DNA of 29,653 nucleotides, from NCBI GenBank assembly GCA_002396885.1, contig DGXY01000066.1, positions 22,504 to 52,156 of the forward strand, in the 5' to 3' direction. This document shows positions 1-7,987 of this stretch, one piece after another. How positions within the stretch are numbered: position 1 is the stretch's first letter; the number at the start of each line of letters is the position of its first letter. The position numbers and the translations under genes were made by a program. The notes under the pieces were generated by a model that saw nothing but the letters and a program-made list of their open reading frames with translations, was not told the DNA's origin and ran no database searches. The DNA comes from Akkermansiaceae bacterium UBA5020. Lineage in GTDB: Bacteria; Verrucomicrobiota; Verrucomicrobiia; Verrucomicrobiales; DEV007.

Positions 1-2585
1 GGCTCGATGCCAAACCAAATCATCTTCGGCAAATTATGATCTGCAGCGTCCTCGGCATGAGCGACGAGGTTCTGCGCAATGGGCCAGCGCTCCGCCACGT
101 TCATGCGCTGAAGCGCCGCCGCGAGGTAAAGCCGCACGATGGGCGAGCTGTCCTTCTCCGCCATCGCGGTGAACTTTGCCAAAGCTGCCGGGCTATAAGC
201 GCGATCTTCGCCAAGCAACTGAACGGCCCACCCGCGAACATACGGCTCCGCATGATCAAGCATTGGCTGCAAACGATCGGCGGGGAGATTCTGCGTGATG
301 TGCAAGGCCCAGAGCGCGCGGAGTTGATGCGCGGGGGTCGTGGATTGCGCGAAGAGTTCCCAGAGCTTTGCGGGCACTGCGGCATCGAGTTGACCCGCAG
401 CAGCGCGTTGCTGGAGCAGCACGCGAGCACGACGGCTATACCAGTCATTGCGGTGCGTCAGCAGGCCGACGAGTTCGAGATCGGTCTGCGCGGCGAGGTT
501 GATACCGGACTTGCCTGGGAGGCCCTTCGGCGCGAGGCGATAGATGCGGCCGGTGTCTTTGTCGTGCGTGGCATTGCCGCAGATTTCGGTATCATGCCAG
601 TCGAGCACATAGGCTGCACCATCCGGTCCGATCTCCATGCTGAAGCCCACCCACGCGTTGTCATTCGCGAAAAGGGGTTCATCGCCATGATGACCGATGA
701 AGCCCGAGCCACTGGGCTTGAGGATGTCCGTGATCACATTATGCTCGTGAAGGTTCGCCATGAGGATGCGGTCGCGGTATTCCTTCGGGAACTCATCCGC
801 GAGGTAGACGCGAGCGCCGCCATGCGCGGAGCGATGCCGATGATCGGCGATGGTCTTGATGTCATCGAAGACGTAAGGATTGATGTGGCTGCCGCCCTGA
901 CGGTGATAGATGCCGCCGGGGATGACATGCCAGAGATGCGGGATCACGCAGGCGGTGATGAAGATCTGGCCGTGGTCATCGAAGTCGATTCCCCACGGAT
1001 TGCTAAAGCCGTGCGCGACGACTTCAAAGCGATCCTTCGTGGGATGATAACGCCAAACCCCACCATCAATGTATTGGCCATCTTTGACCGGCATCTCGAC
1101 GGGGAACGGATCGCCCTTGCGCAAGATTTTGCCGCCATCGGCAGGCTTGCCCACGGTCGAGCGTGTGGCGAAACCCTGGCACCCATAAAGCCAACCATCG
1201 GGCCCCCAACTGAAGCTGTTAAACACTTCATGACGATCCTGAATGCCCCAACCGGTAAGTCGCACTTCGAGAGGGCCATCGGCTTTGTCGTCCTGATTCT
1301 TGTCAGGCACGAAGAGCAGATTCGGCGGCGCGCCGAGCCACAGTCCTTCAAAGCCCACCGCAATGGCCGAAGGAAAGGGAATGCCATCGAGGAAGACTTG
1401 CCGCGTGTCGAACTTCCCGTCGCCATTCGTGTCTTCGAGGATCAGGATGCGGCTGTTGCCATCGGCGGAGAAGCCCGTGCTGCGTGTTTCATAGTCACGG
1501 TTTTCAGCAACCCAAAGCCGCCCGCGATCATCCCAGCAGAACGCCATCGGCTGCGTGATCATCGGCTCCACCGCAGCAAGCTTCGCCTCGAAACCCTCAG
1601 GCACGGTCATTTTCGCCACCGCTTGTTCCCCGGTAAGAAAAGCCGCCTCTTTGCCTTCCGCCTTGGCGATATTCCACATCACTGCATCCGAACCCTGCCC
1701 CGTGTAGGCCTTCCACGAATCTGTGACGGCCACATCGTTGAGCTTGCCCGTATAGACGAAGAACTGATGCCGCACCGTCTCGGACTTGCCCTTGGCAATC
1801 TTCCAATCCCCCGTGATCGCACGACAAGGTCCCACGCCCATCTGCCCATCCACACGCCAATGCTGCGGGTAGCCTGCGTTCTTCGGATGATCAAAAATCG
1901 CGATGTGCGCCTGGTCCTCACGGCCATCCAGTTTCAAGCCGACATCCACCCAGATCGAGCGCTGACCTTCGGCACGCCCGTTACCCTGACGTGCACTGTT
2001 CATCACGCCGCCTTCCATCCCAGGCTTCCACGGCATGCGCAGAAAGAGTCCGCCGTATGGCTGCTTGGCCATGGTCAAATCCACGAGCCCTTCACCCTTC
2101 CATTCAAGCTCCAGGAAATAACGGCCATCGCTATCGCGCATCGTCCACACCTGTGTCTCGTTCATCACCGGCTTGCCCTCGGCATCGAGCAGTTGATAAA
2201 CCGTCGTCCACTTCACCACCTCGCCTTTGGGCACGAGCACCGCGCTCGACACCTTGCGCCAGAAGCCCGCGCCCGGATTGTGAAAGTAGTCGCGTCCATT
2301 CACCTGCTTCAGTCCCCAGTAGAGTCCGGTCTGATGCTTGTGATGTGCTGGGCTATACTCGGTCAGCAGGCCCTTGCCATCAGGAGCCACAATCGGATGG
2401 AGGTAAGGCCGAAAATCCGGACGCGCATTCTGCGTGAGGATTGCCTCCGTGTCGTTTTCGCGATAGACCGAGATCGTGTTCGTCGCATCATCCTGACGCA
2501 GCGTGAGCACCGTATTGTGGGCCGAGGCCTCCGTGCTGCTAAGAAGGCACAGAGTAAGGAAGGAGAAGAAATGGCGGGATTTCAT
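1..2585 (-). CDS. Secreted PmoA-like / PVC-type dehydrogenase / HEAT protein (partial, C-terminus off the left edge)
   Basis: An open minus-strand frame runs from ATG at 2585 to the window edge without a stop (861 residues visible). Residues 1-22 form a signal peptide (MKSRHFFSFLTLC, then SSTEASA). Residues ~23-320 resemble the PmoA-like/DUF6807 domain (for example HHKHQTGLYWGLKQVNGRDY); the family name 'methane oxygenase' is misleading and the function is unknown. From M326 (MTVPEGFEAKLAAVEPMI) to ~680 it is a PVC-type membrane-bound dehydrogenase propeller, a family related to PQQ sugar dehydrogenases, with FCWDDRGRLWVAENRDYE and GRIYRLAPKG. HEAT-like helices follow, ending NLPKMIWFGIEP at the edge. 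Family members often end in a CxxCH cytochrome, which would lie outside. The likely role is periplasmic oxidation of a sugar; the substrate is unknown. It diverges from a truncated AraC regulator and shares a duplicated promoter with the gene starting at 12763. Family calls are good; the reaction is inferred. Confidence 0.85.
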   Translation of the reverse strand, partial: MKSRHFFSFLTLCLLSSTEASAHNTVLTLRQDDATNTISVYRENDTEAILTQNARPDFRPYLHPIVAPDGKGLLTEYSPAHHKHQTGLYWGLKQVNGRDYFHNPGAGFWRKVSSAVLVPKGEVVKWTTVYQLLDAEGKPVMNETQVWTMRDSDGRYFLELEWKGEGLVDLTMAKQPYGGLFLRMPWKPGMEGGVMNSARQGNGRAEGQRSIWVDVGLKLDGREDQAHIAIFDHPKNAGYPQHWRVDGQMGVGPCRAITGDWKIAKGKSETVRHQFFVYTGKLNDVAVTDSWKAYTGQGSDAVMWNIAKAEGKEAAFLTGEQAVAKMTVPEGFEAKLAAVEPMITQPMAFCWDDRGRLWVAENRDYETRSTGFSADGNSRILILEDTNGDGKFDTRQVFLDGIPFPSAIAVGFEGLWLGAPPNLLFVPDKNQDDKADGPLEVRLTGWGIQDRHEVFNSFSWGPDGWLYGCQGFATRSTVGKPADGGKILRKGDPFPVEMPVKDGQYIDGGVWRYHPTKDRFEVVAHGFSNPWGIDFDDHGQIFITACVIPHLWHVIPGGIYHRQGGSHINPYVFDDIKTIADHRHRSAHGGARVYLADEFPKEYRDRILMANLHEHNVITDILKPSGSGFIGHHGDEPLFANDNAWVGFSMEIGPDGAAYVLDWHDTEICGNATHDKDTGRIYRLAPKGLPGKSGINLAAQTDLELVGLLTHRNDWYSRRARVLLQQRAAAGQLDAAVPAKLWELFAQSTTPAHQLRALWALHITQNLPADRLQPMLDHAEPYVRGWAVQLLGEDRAYSPAALAKFTAMAEKDSSPIVRLYLAAALQRMNVAERWPIAQNLVAHAEDAADHNLPKMIWFGIE

Positions 2586-2800
2586 GTTGATAGCAATACG
2601 CCTTTCCATTCGGAAATACATGGCCTAGGTCTGCCAAAAGTTGTTATCATCCTGCCATGTCCCCCAAATCACTACAAAGCGCCTTTTTCGCCAGCATGGC
2701 CGATCCACAGGCATTCCGGCTCATGTTTGATCAGCAGCCCAACGTGTTCTTTTTTGTGAAGGATCGCGAGAGCCGTCTCATCGCTGCCAGCGAGCCGATG
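2557..2800. repeat. Duplicated divergent regulator-promoter block, copy 1
   Basis: This ~244 bp block aligns without gaps to 12774-13017 at a constant offset of 10217 bp. It covers the first codons of the left-hand gene, the whole intergenic region and the first ~48 codons of a PAS-AraC regulator. The ~45 bp before the regulator start are almost identical in the two copies, while the part nearer the minus-strand gene has diverged more. Homology fades near 2800-2812, inside the regulator gene. Confidence 0.85.
2631..2657 (+). promoter_or_regulatory. Candidate AraC operator: CTGCCA direct repeat, 21 bp apart (copy 1)
   Basis: CTGCCA occurs at 2631-2636 and again at 2652-2657, so the half-sites are 21 bp apart, two helical turns, as in classical AraC-type same-face half-sites. 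The second overlaps the ATG of the truncated regulator. A TATCAT hexamer, a possible -10, lies at 2645-2650. The arrangement is conserved at 12848-12874. Binding is inferred. Confidence 0.5.
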
Positions 2801-2812
2801 TATTCCCGACTC
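2657..2812 (+). pseudogene. Truncated PAS-AraC family regulator (N-terminal fragment)
   Basis: The first 48 residues match the intact regulator at 12874 except at about four positions (shared DPQAFRLMFDQQP and FFFVKDRESRLIAASEPM). After the SEPM motif the homology stops, so half the PAS domain and the whole DNA-binding domain are missing. The frame stays open to 2911 and could give an 84-residue peptide, but its tail is unrelated sequence, namely the antisense of an XRE-type remnant. The intact copy of its promoter suggests the truncation is fairly recent. Calling it a pseudogene is secure; whether the short peptide is made is unknown. Confidence 0.85.
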
Positions 2813-2925
2813 AGTCCACTCTCACAAGCCAGCCCATACTTGCTCAACCCGCAGCGTTCCCGGAGTTCCTGCAAGCGCCTCGGCAACCGCTCGCGGATGC
2901 GCTCGGCGTAGTCATGGGCGTCGTG
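2795..2925 (-). pseudogene. XRE-family helix-turn-helix remnant
   Basis: Read on the minus strand, 2925 down to ~2795 gives HDYAERIRERLPRRLQELRE, then RCGLSKYGLACESGLSREYIG. This is the start of an XRE/Cro-type HTH (helix 2 GLSKYGLA, recognition helix GLSREYIG). The frame is closed upstream by a stop near 2956 with no start codon, and the domain ends abruptly where the AraC fragment begins. It therefore looks like a dead fragment, truncated at both ends, facing the AraC fragment tail to tail. The HTH match is clear by eye; its origin is not known. Confidence 0.65.
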
Positions 2926-2991
2926 GTTGTCGGCTGGAATCGGGCATGATGATGGTCACGGGCCGCTGGTTCATCGCTGGCACCACGAGGT

Positions 2992-3972
2992 TCAATTTTT
3001 TGCCAGGGCCGCTTCGATGCTTTCGGAGACGGCTTTGGCGAGCACTTCGTAGCCTTCGGGGGCGAAGTGAACATCAGTGGGGCGTCCGTGCTTCTCCATC
3101 ATTGGCTGTGCCACGGCGTTGAGATCATCAATGGCCACGCCGCTCTCAGTCATCACTTTTCGGGCGATGGCGTTGTATTCATCCACGCTGCCAAAACGTC
3201 GCGTGGGTGAGAGGTTGCCGCCTTTGGGCACCGGTGTCGTGGTGGCAAAGATCAGTTTGGCACCAGTGGCCTTCATCTGCTTCACCAACTCACGGAGATT
3301 CTTTTCATAAACATCCGGCGGCGCGTGACGCACTCCCTCGGGCGGTAGCTTGGCGTCGTGAAGGCCGAAGTTGAAATGAATCACGTCCCACTTTTTGTCG
3401 CCGAGCCAGGAGGTCAGTTGGCTCAATCCGAAGCCGGTCGAACTGCAGTTCGTCGGCGGACGGTGGACGTTGGCTTTGCCCTTGAGCAGCTCGCGTGTCG
3501 GCAAGGTGTAGCCGATGGAGATCGAGTCGCCGATCAGAAGCACGCGCGGCAGTTTCGGATCGTCTTTGATCGGCCTCATTGCGTCGTTTTTCGCTGATGC
3601 AGAGTCCGCCACGCTTTCGCCTTCGTTAGCCTTGTCGAGCCCGGCTTTCTTCAACTCGGCGCGTTTCGACAGAAGAGGCTCCAGAGCCGCATCGGCTGCG
3701 AGGATGGCTTTTTTCAACGCCGCCTCATAAACCGCCGTGGCCTCGCGATAGGTGTTCGACGCATTCTTGTCCCGCTCGCTGGCGGGCTTCTTCCGGTCTT
3801 CGGTGTAGGCAGTTCGCGCCACTCTGTATTTCGCCACCACTTCACGCATCACCGGTGTGCTTTTGGCGGACCGCTCAGCATCCGCCAGTCGCTTTTTCTC
3901 CGCGTCGGTGAGTGGCTCCACAGCGAAAACTTGGGCGCTGAAGGCGAGGAGGAGCAGGATGAGGTGTTTCAT
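2992..3972 (-). CDS. Secreted SGNH/GDSL hydrolase (esterase)
   Basis: This is a 326-residue protein with a signal peptide (MKHLILLLLAFSAQVFA). Residues ~20-130 are a charged, helical, probably coiled-coil region. The SGNH domain follows: block I RVLLIGDSIS (nucleophile S150), a conserved Gly near 180, block III NFGLHD (N201) and block V DVHFAPEGY (D300, H302). Family members remove acetyl or other acyl groups from sugars and lipids; a deacylase acting on a glycan substituent fits here, but the substrate is inferred. The ATG overlaps the stop of the upstream FAD gene by 4 bp (ATGA), so the two are translationally coupled. It is the last gene of the five-gene operon. The long charged N-terminal region is unusual for a minimal GDSL esterase. 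Confidence 0.88.
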   Translation of the reverse strand: MKHLILLLLAFSAQVFAVEPLTDAEKKRLADAERSAKSTPVMREVVAKYRVARTAYTEDRKKPASERDKNASNTYREATAVYEAALKKAILAADAALEPLLSKRAELKKAGLDKANEGESVADSASAKNDAMRPIKDDPKLPRVLLIGDSISIGYTLPTRELLKGKANVHRPPTNCSSTGFGLSQLTSWLGDKKWDVIHFNFGLHDAKLPPEGVRHAPPDVYEKNLRELVKQMKATGAKLIFATTTPVPKGGNLSPTRRFGSVDEYNAIARKVMTESGVAIDDLNAVAQPMMEKHGRPTDVHFAPEGYEVLAKAVSESIEAALAKN

Positions 3973-6602
3973 GGTTTGCTGTGGGAAGCGAGATGTTTGG
4001 CGAGAAGCACGGCAAAATCGCCCGCGCAGCGTGTTTCAGGTGAAAGGGCGGGCTGCGAGCCGGTGAGGGTTTTCAATCGCTGCAAAGCGGCCGCTTGCTC
4101 CTCCGCGCTGATCTCCAACTCGACACCCCATTTGGCTCTTGAGGCGAGCGGGACGGTGTTTTCGTGGTTGATGTCACCGGGGCGGTCGAGGATCTGATAA
4201 AGCGAGAGCAACTGCGTGGCACGCCACAGCTCCGTGCCCCATGGCACGTCGGCATACCAGCGCTGGATCAGTGTGCAGCCGGATTCCAGCAGCGCCTGCT
4301 GCACTTGCATCGGCTTCAACGCGCGAGGCTGCACGCCCTGCTTCACCGCAAGCGCGGCGATGGTTCCGGCGGCCTGGCCGGTGAGCATCGTGATGGGTTG
4401 CAGGCGCGTGGCACCATTTGCGATGCGGGACTGCGAGATGTTTTTCTCCGCAGGCACGAAGCCGTCGATCTTTTCCGGAATGAAGACCTCAAACGGCACT
4501 TGGAAGGGGCCGCCGCCCTTCGGCAGCTCGCCGGAGTCGAGTTCAGGCTCGATGGCATGGGCGGTCTTGCCGTGGTCGAGGTCCATGAAGTAATCGCCCA
4601 TCGCCACGGAGGTGCGGACATGTTTTGCATTCTCAAAACGGCCCAGATCATGCGCGGTCAGTGTCTGCACGCCGATGATGCGGCGGCACTCGCGCACATA
4701 CGGATGCTGCGGCAGATGCACGGCGATCTTTTCCAGATCGGGCGGAAGATTCAGCGCCTTCATCTTCGCGCGGTTCGCAGGCGTGTCGTAGCCCTCGTCC
4801 TCGGCGAGCGACCAGTTCACGCCGAGTTCGTGCTGGAAGTAATACAACGCGCCGAGGGTCTTGTAGATGCCCTCGCGTTCATCGAGCATGCGCTGGGCCG
4901 GATCTTCGATCGTCGCTGCGGTCACTGGGTAGTCATTGCCTCCATTGAAGCCGCACTGCGTATGGCGCTGGTGGCTGCTTTCGCCGATGAGCGGGCTTTC
5001 GCTGTCCACCATGCCGCGCCAGGCAAAGTAGGTGCGCCAGTGTCGCGGTCCTTTGAGGCCTTTGCCCGCGCCACCCCAGACGATGACGCCCTCGTTTGTG
5101 TAATTGCGATAGCGCTTTCCGCTGCCCTTCGCGTAGCCCGGCGGCGGCTCTTTGATGATGAGATGCTCCGGCACGCCCTCGGGATACTCGCGCACGATGC
5201 AGGTCCAGGTGTGATCCTGCACCAGCGCGGCGGGATCGATCTTATCGCTCGTTTGATTGCCGACACGATAGCGAGCGCCCGTGAGCGGAATCACATCGCC
5301 ATACTCCGTTGCATCCACGAACACCGTGCAGGCGATGTCGCGCGTGGAGCCATCGGCAAAGCTCAACGTCGTGCCGGTCACGGTGTAGCCTTGCTTCGTC
5401 ACAGCGGAAACCCGCGTGCGCGGCGAGACGTCGATGTTTTTCGCCTCTTGAATAAAACCCTGCATCACAGCGCGGGCCACTTTCGGCTCGTAGCCGCCTT
5501 CCAACTGATCCGGCCAGCCGTAGTAGGCCACCTGCGGATCTTTTTCGCGGCTGAGGTAGTGTAGCGCAATGCTCTCGTGAAACTCGCGATACAGGCCGCG
5601 CTCGCGCACGGGGAACTTCATCCACACGCTGTCCTCATCCATGGTGGTGACACCCGCAGCGGCCATCTGGCCTCCGATCCAATCGCTCTCCTCCAACAAA
5701 AGCACTCGCGAGCCCAATCGCGCTGCCTGCACCGCCGCCGCCCAGCCGCCCGTGCCGGCACCGGCAATGATGATGTCGTATTTCGGGGCCAGCTTCGCCG
5801 CTGGTGTGCTCAACACATTTTCCACGGCCTTCACGACAGGATAGTCCGGTTCGGCCTCGGAGATGGCCGCATTGCGTTTCGCAAGCCTCGCGGCATCGGC
5901 GGTGATTTCGACGGGCTTAAGGGCTTCAAGCCGAAACGATGCCGCCGAGGCAAAACGCGTGCAGCAGATGCCCGGAGTCCCTTTGGTGAAGCTGTCATCC
6001 GTGGCACCGAGCCGCGCCTGCTCGCGTCCTTCCGCATCGCGGACCACGGCGGTGAGACGGTTCTGCTCGAGCGTGAATGAAAGCGTCCAGCGCTGCCCGC
6101 TGCGATACGGCTGCAAGGTGACGACGCCTGTTTCGCGACGTTCACGCAGATCAGGCAACGGCACCGCATCGAGAGGCGTCATCACGCCATCCTTCATCCG
6201 CATCAATTCCAGCCTTCGCGTGCCGCTGAAACGAGCGAGGTAGTAGTTGTCACGATCCTGCACACGTCCCGCGATGCCGAACAACACCGTGTCGTCCTCC
6301 GTCTTCGAAAACGTCGCCTCGATGCGTGCATCGCCGAGCGCGGCTGCAGGCTTGGGCTGCAAGGTGTAGCCCGCGTAGGTGAGCAGGCCGGTGTGGTTCT
6401 TGATCGTCTGCCGCAGCACGCCGTTGCCATCCACCGCCCAGTTTCGGCTCGGACGAAGGTTCGTGAGATCCTCCCAGCCCTGCGGCGTGCGGCCGAAGCG
6501 CGTATTGGAGAAGTCCTCATCATACAGGAGCGTGCTTTGCGCAGCGTGAAGGAACGAGACGCCCAAGAGCAGGACGATGATGGAGTTGCGGAGTTGCTTC
6601 AT
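3969..6602 (-). CDS. Secreted FAD-dependent oxidoreductase with N-terminal jelly-roll-like domain
   Basis: This is an 877-residue protein with signal peptide MKQLRNSIIVLLLGVSFLHA. Residues ~24-230 look like a concanavalin/LamG-type beta-sandwich (LLYDEDFSN, GWEDL, DNYYLARFSGTRRLELMRM). A Rossmann FAD-binding motif starts at 276 (DIIIAGAGTGGWAAAVQAAR, acidic end LLLEE at 302-305), followed by the FAD_oxidored family signature IGGQMAAAGVTTMDED and a C-terminal MLTGQAAGTIAALAVKQG. The family (PF12831 type) is common in PVC bacteria, and few members have a defined substrate. It lies 20 bp downstream of the sulfatase and overlaps the esterase by 4 bp. Oxidation of a periplasmic sugar or sugar acid is inferred from the neighbours. 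Fusion to a sandwich domain could give carbohydrate binding. Confidence 0.87.
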   Translation of the reverse strand: MKQLRNSIIVLLLGVSFLHAAQSTLLYDEDFSNTRFGRTPQGWEDLTNLRPSRNWAVDGNGVLRQTIKNHTGLLTYAGYTLQPKPAAALGDARIEATFSKTEDDTVLFGIAGRVQDRDNYYLARFSGTRRLELMRMKDGVMTPLDAVPLPDLRERRETGVVTLQPYRSGQRWTLSFTLEQNRLTAVVRDAEGREQARLGATDDSFTKGTPGICCTRFASAASFRLEALKPVEITADAARLAKRNAAISEAEPDYPVVKAVENVLSTPAAKLAPKYDIIIAGAGTGGWAAAVQAARLGSRVLLLEESDWIGGQMAAAGVTTMDEDSVWMKFPVRERGLYREFHESIALHYLSREKDPQVAYYGWPDQLEGGYEPKVARAVMQGFIQEAKNIDVSPRTRVSAVTKQGYTVTGTTLSFADGSTRDIACTVFVDATEYGDVIPLTGARYRVGNQTSDKIDPAALVQDHTWTCIVREYPEGVPEHLIIKEPPPGYAKGSGKRYRNYTNEGVIVWGGAGKGLKGPRHWRTYFAWRGMVDSESPLIGESSHQRHTQCGFNGGNDYPVTAATIEDPAQRMLDEREGIYKTLGALYYFQHELGVNWSLAEDEGYDTPANRAKMKALNLPPDLEKIAVHLPQHPYVRECRRIIGVQTLTAHDLGRFENAKHVRTSVAMGDYFMDLDHGKTAHAIEPELDSGELPKGGGPFQVPFEVFIPEKIDGFVPAEKNISQSRIANGATRLQPITMLTGQAAGTIAALAVKQGVQPRALKPMQVQQALLESGCTLIQRWYADVPWGTELWRATQLLSLYQILDRPGDINHENTVPLASRAKWGVELEISAEEQAAALQRLKTLTGSQPALSPETRCAGDFAVLLAKHLASHSKP

Positions 6603-6622
6603 GGGATGGCCGGGGATCTATT

Positions 6623-7981
6623 TTACATCGTTGGTTTTCCCGCTGGAGTTACAGCCGACATTTGCACCTGCCATGCCTGCCACTTCTTTGTCATTTCTTT
6701 GACGCGCTCGGGTTCGGTCGGTGCGAGGTCGTGCTTTTCCGAGACATCCTTCGAGAGGTCGAACAGTTGCGGTGCCCCGTTGCGGGCCAGCACCAGCTTC
6801 CATTGATCCTGCCGCACGGCCCCGGCGCCGTTCATGCTGAAGTAGAGGGCTTCGTGCGGAGACGCTGCGTTGCCGCCGTTCACAAAGGAGGTGAGGTTCA
6901 CTCCGTCGAGTCCGGTGGGCGGCTTGATGGCGGTGAGAGCTGCGATGGTCGGGAAGATATCCAGCGAGCTGACGGGTTTTGAATACTCGACGCCCGCCGG
7001 GAACACGCCGGGATAGGACGCCAGGAAAGGCACACGGATGCCGCCTTCGTAGAAGGACCACTTGTAGTCGCGCAGCGGCAGGTTCTCGCTGCGATTTTCG
7101 GGATGCCCACCATTGTCACCGAGAAAGAATACGATCGTCTTCTGGTCGAGGCCGGTCGCCTGGAGTTTGTCGAGAATGCGCCCCACGGCCTCGTCCAGTG
7201 CGGCGATGGTGGCCACGGTGTCTGCCCGGGCATTGTCGCCGGGAAACTGATCGGCATATTTCACCGCCTCGCCCGGACGAGCCATGGGTTCCTTGGGGAT
7301 GTCGAAGACTTTGCCGACGGCCTGCGCCTCCTCGTATTCCTTGCGAATCAAATGGAAGGGCTTGACGACGCGCAGAATGTGCGGGGCGTTGAAGGTGACG
7401 GTGAGTGAGAAGGGTCGGGTCTTGTTGCGCTCGATGAACTCGACGGCTTCGCGGGCAAAGAGGTCCGTGCTGTATTCCTCGCTCACCGCGACCTTGCCGT
7501 TGCGGGCGAGTTTGGGGTGATGATAGTCGATGAACGGATTGGAGACATGCGAGCAAAGCGTTTCGTCGAAGCAACCGCGCTCGTGCGGCATGGGGCCGCT
7601 GCTATGCCATTTGCCGAGGAGGGCGGTGCGGTAGCCGGCATCGCGAAGGGCTCCCGGAAAAAGCGTTTGGCTGGCGGGAATGCCGCCTTCGTTGTCCACA
7701 AAGCCGAAACGCTGGCCATAGACACCGCTGAAAATGGCGGCGCGCGATGGACTACACAGCGGCGCGGTGACGTATCCCGAGGTGAACTTCACGCCAGTCC
7801 TGGCGAGCCGGTCAATGTTGGGTGTTTTTACCGCACCATTCGTGAGGCAACTCACATCGCCATAGCCGAGGTCATCAACGACCATCACGATAACGTTGGG
7901 CTTCCCGGCATCGGCGGCGCAAAGAGACGACGGGAGATACGCCAGTATGAAAGCGATGAAGACGCGTTTGAGGAGTTTCAT
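6623..7981 (-). CDS. Secreted type I sulfatase
   Basis: This is a 452-residue protein with a signal peptide (MKLLKRVFIAFILAYLPSSLCAADA). The sulfatase signature LCSPSRAAIFSG holds C76, the residue converted to formylglycine in a Cys-type sulfatase. Metal ligands D36-D37 (VVDDLGYGD) and D289-N290 (LGDNGG), together with K124 and H126 (GKWHSSG) and H201, complete the active site, so it should be active if matured. The maturase is not in this window. Length fits the arylsulfatase/N-acetylgalactosamine-sulfatase group. It starts 6 bp after the Gfo/Idh stop and ends 20 bp before the FAD gene, so it belongs to the operon. The substrate, probably a sulfated glycan, cannot be told from motifs. Confidence 0.93.
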   Translation of the reverse strand: MKLLKRVFIAFILAYLPSSLCAADAGKPNVIVMVVDDLGYGDVSCLTNGAVKTPNIDRLARTGVKFTSGYVTAPLCSPSRAAIFSGVYGQRFGFVDNEGGIPASQTLFPGALRDAGYRTALLGKWHSSGPMPHERGCFDETLCSHVSNPFIDYHHPKLARNGKVAVSEEYSTDLFAREAVEFIERNKTRPFSLTVTFNAPHILRVVKPFHLIRKEYEEAQAVGKVFDIPKEPMARPGEAVKYADQFPGDNARADTVATIAALDEAVGRILDKLQATGLDQKTIVFFLGDNGGHPENRSENLPLRDYKWSFYEGGIRVPFLASYPGVFPAGVEYSKPVSSLDIFPTIAALTAIKPPTGLDGVNLTSFVNGGNAASPHEALYFSMNGAGAVRQDQWKLVLARNGAPQLFDLSKDVSEKHDLAPTEPERVKEMTKKWQAWQVQMSAVTPAGKPTM

Positions 7982-7987
7982 AACGAC

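Noticed and set aside
36..2759. A 907-codon plus-strand open frame covering the left-edge gene
   Set aside because: It is antisense to a frame with clear PmoA-like and dehydrogenase motifs, and its own translation shows no signal or recognisable domain. Long antisense frames are expected in GC-rich DNA.
4164..5564. 466-codon plus-strand frame opposite the FAD oxidoreductase
   Set aside because: Antisense shadow: low-complexity, rich in His, Arg and Ala, with no family motif.
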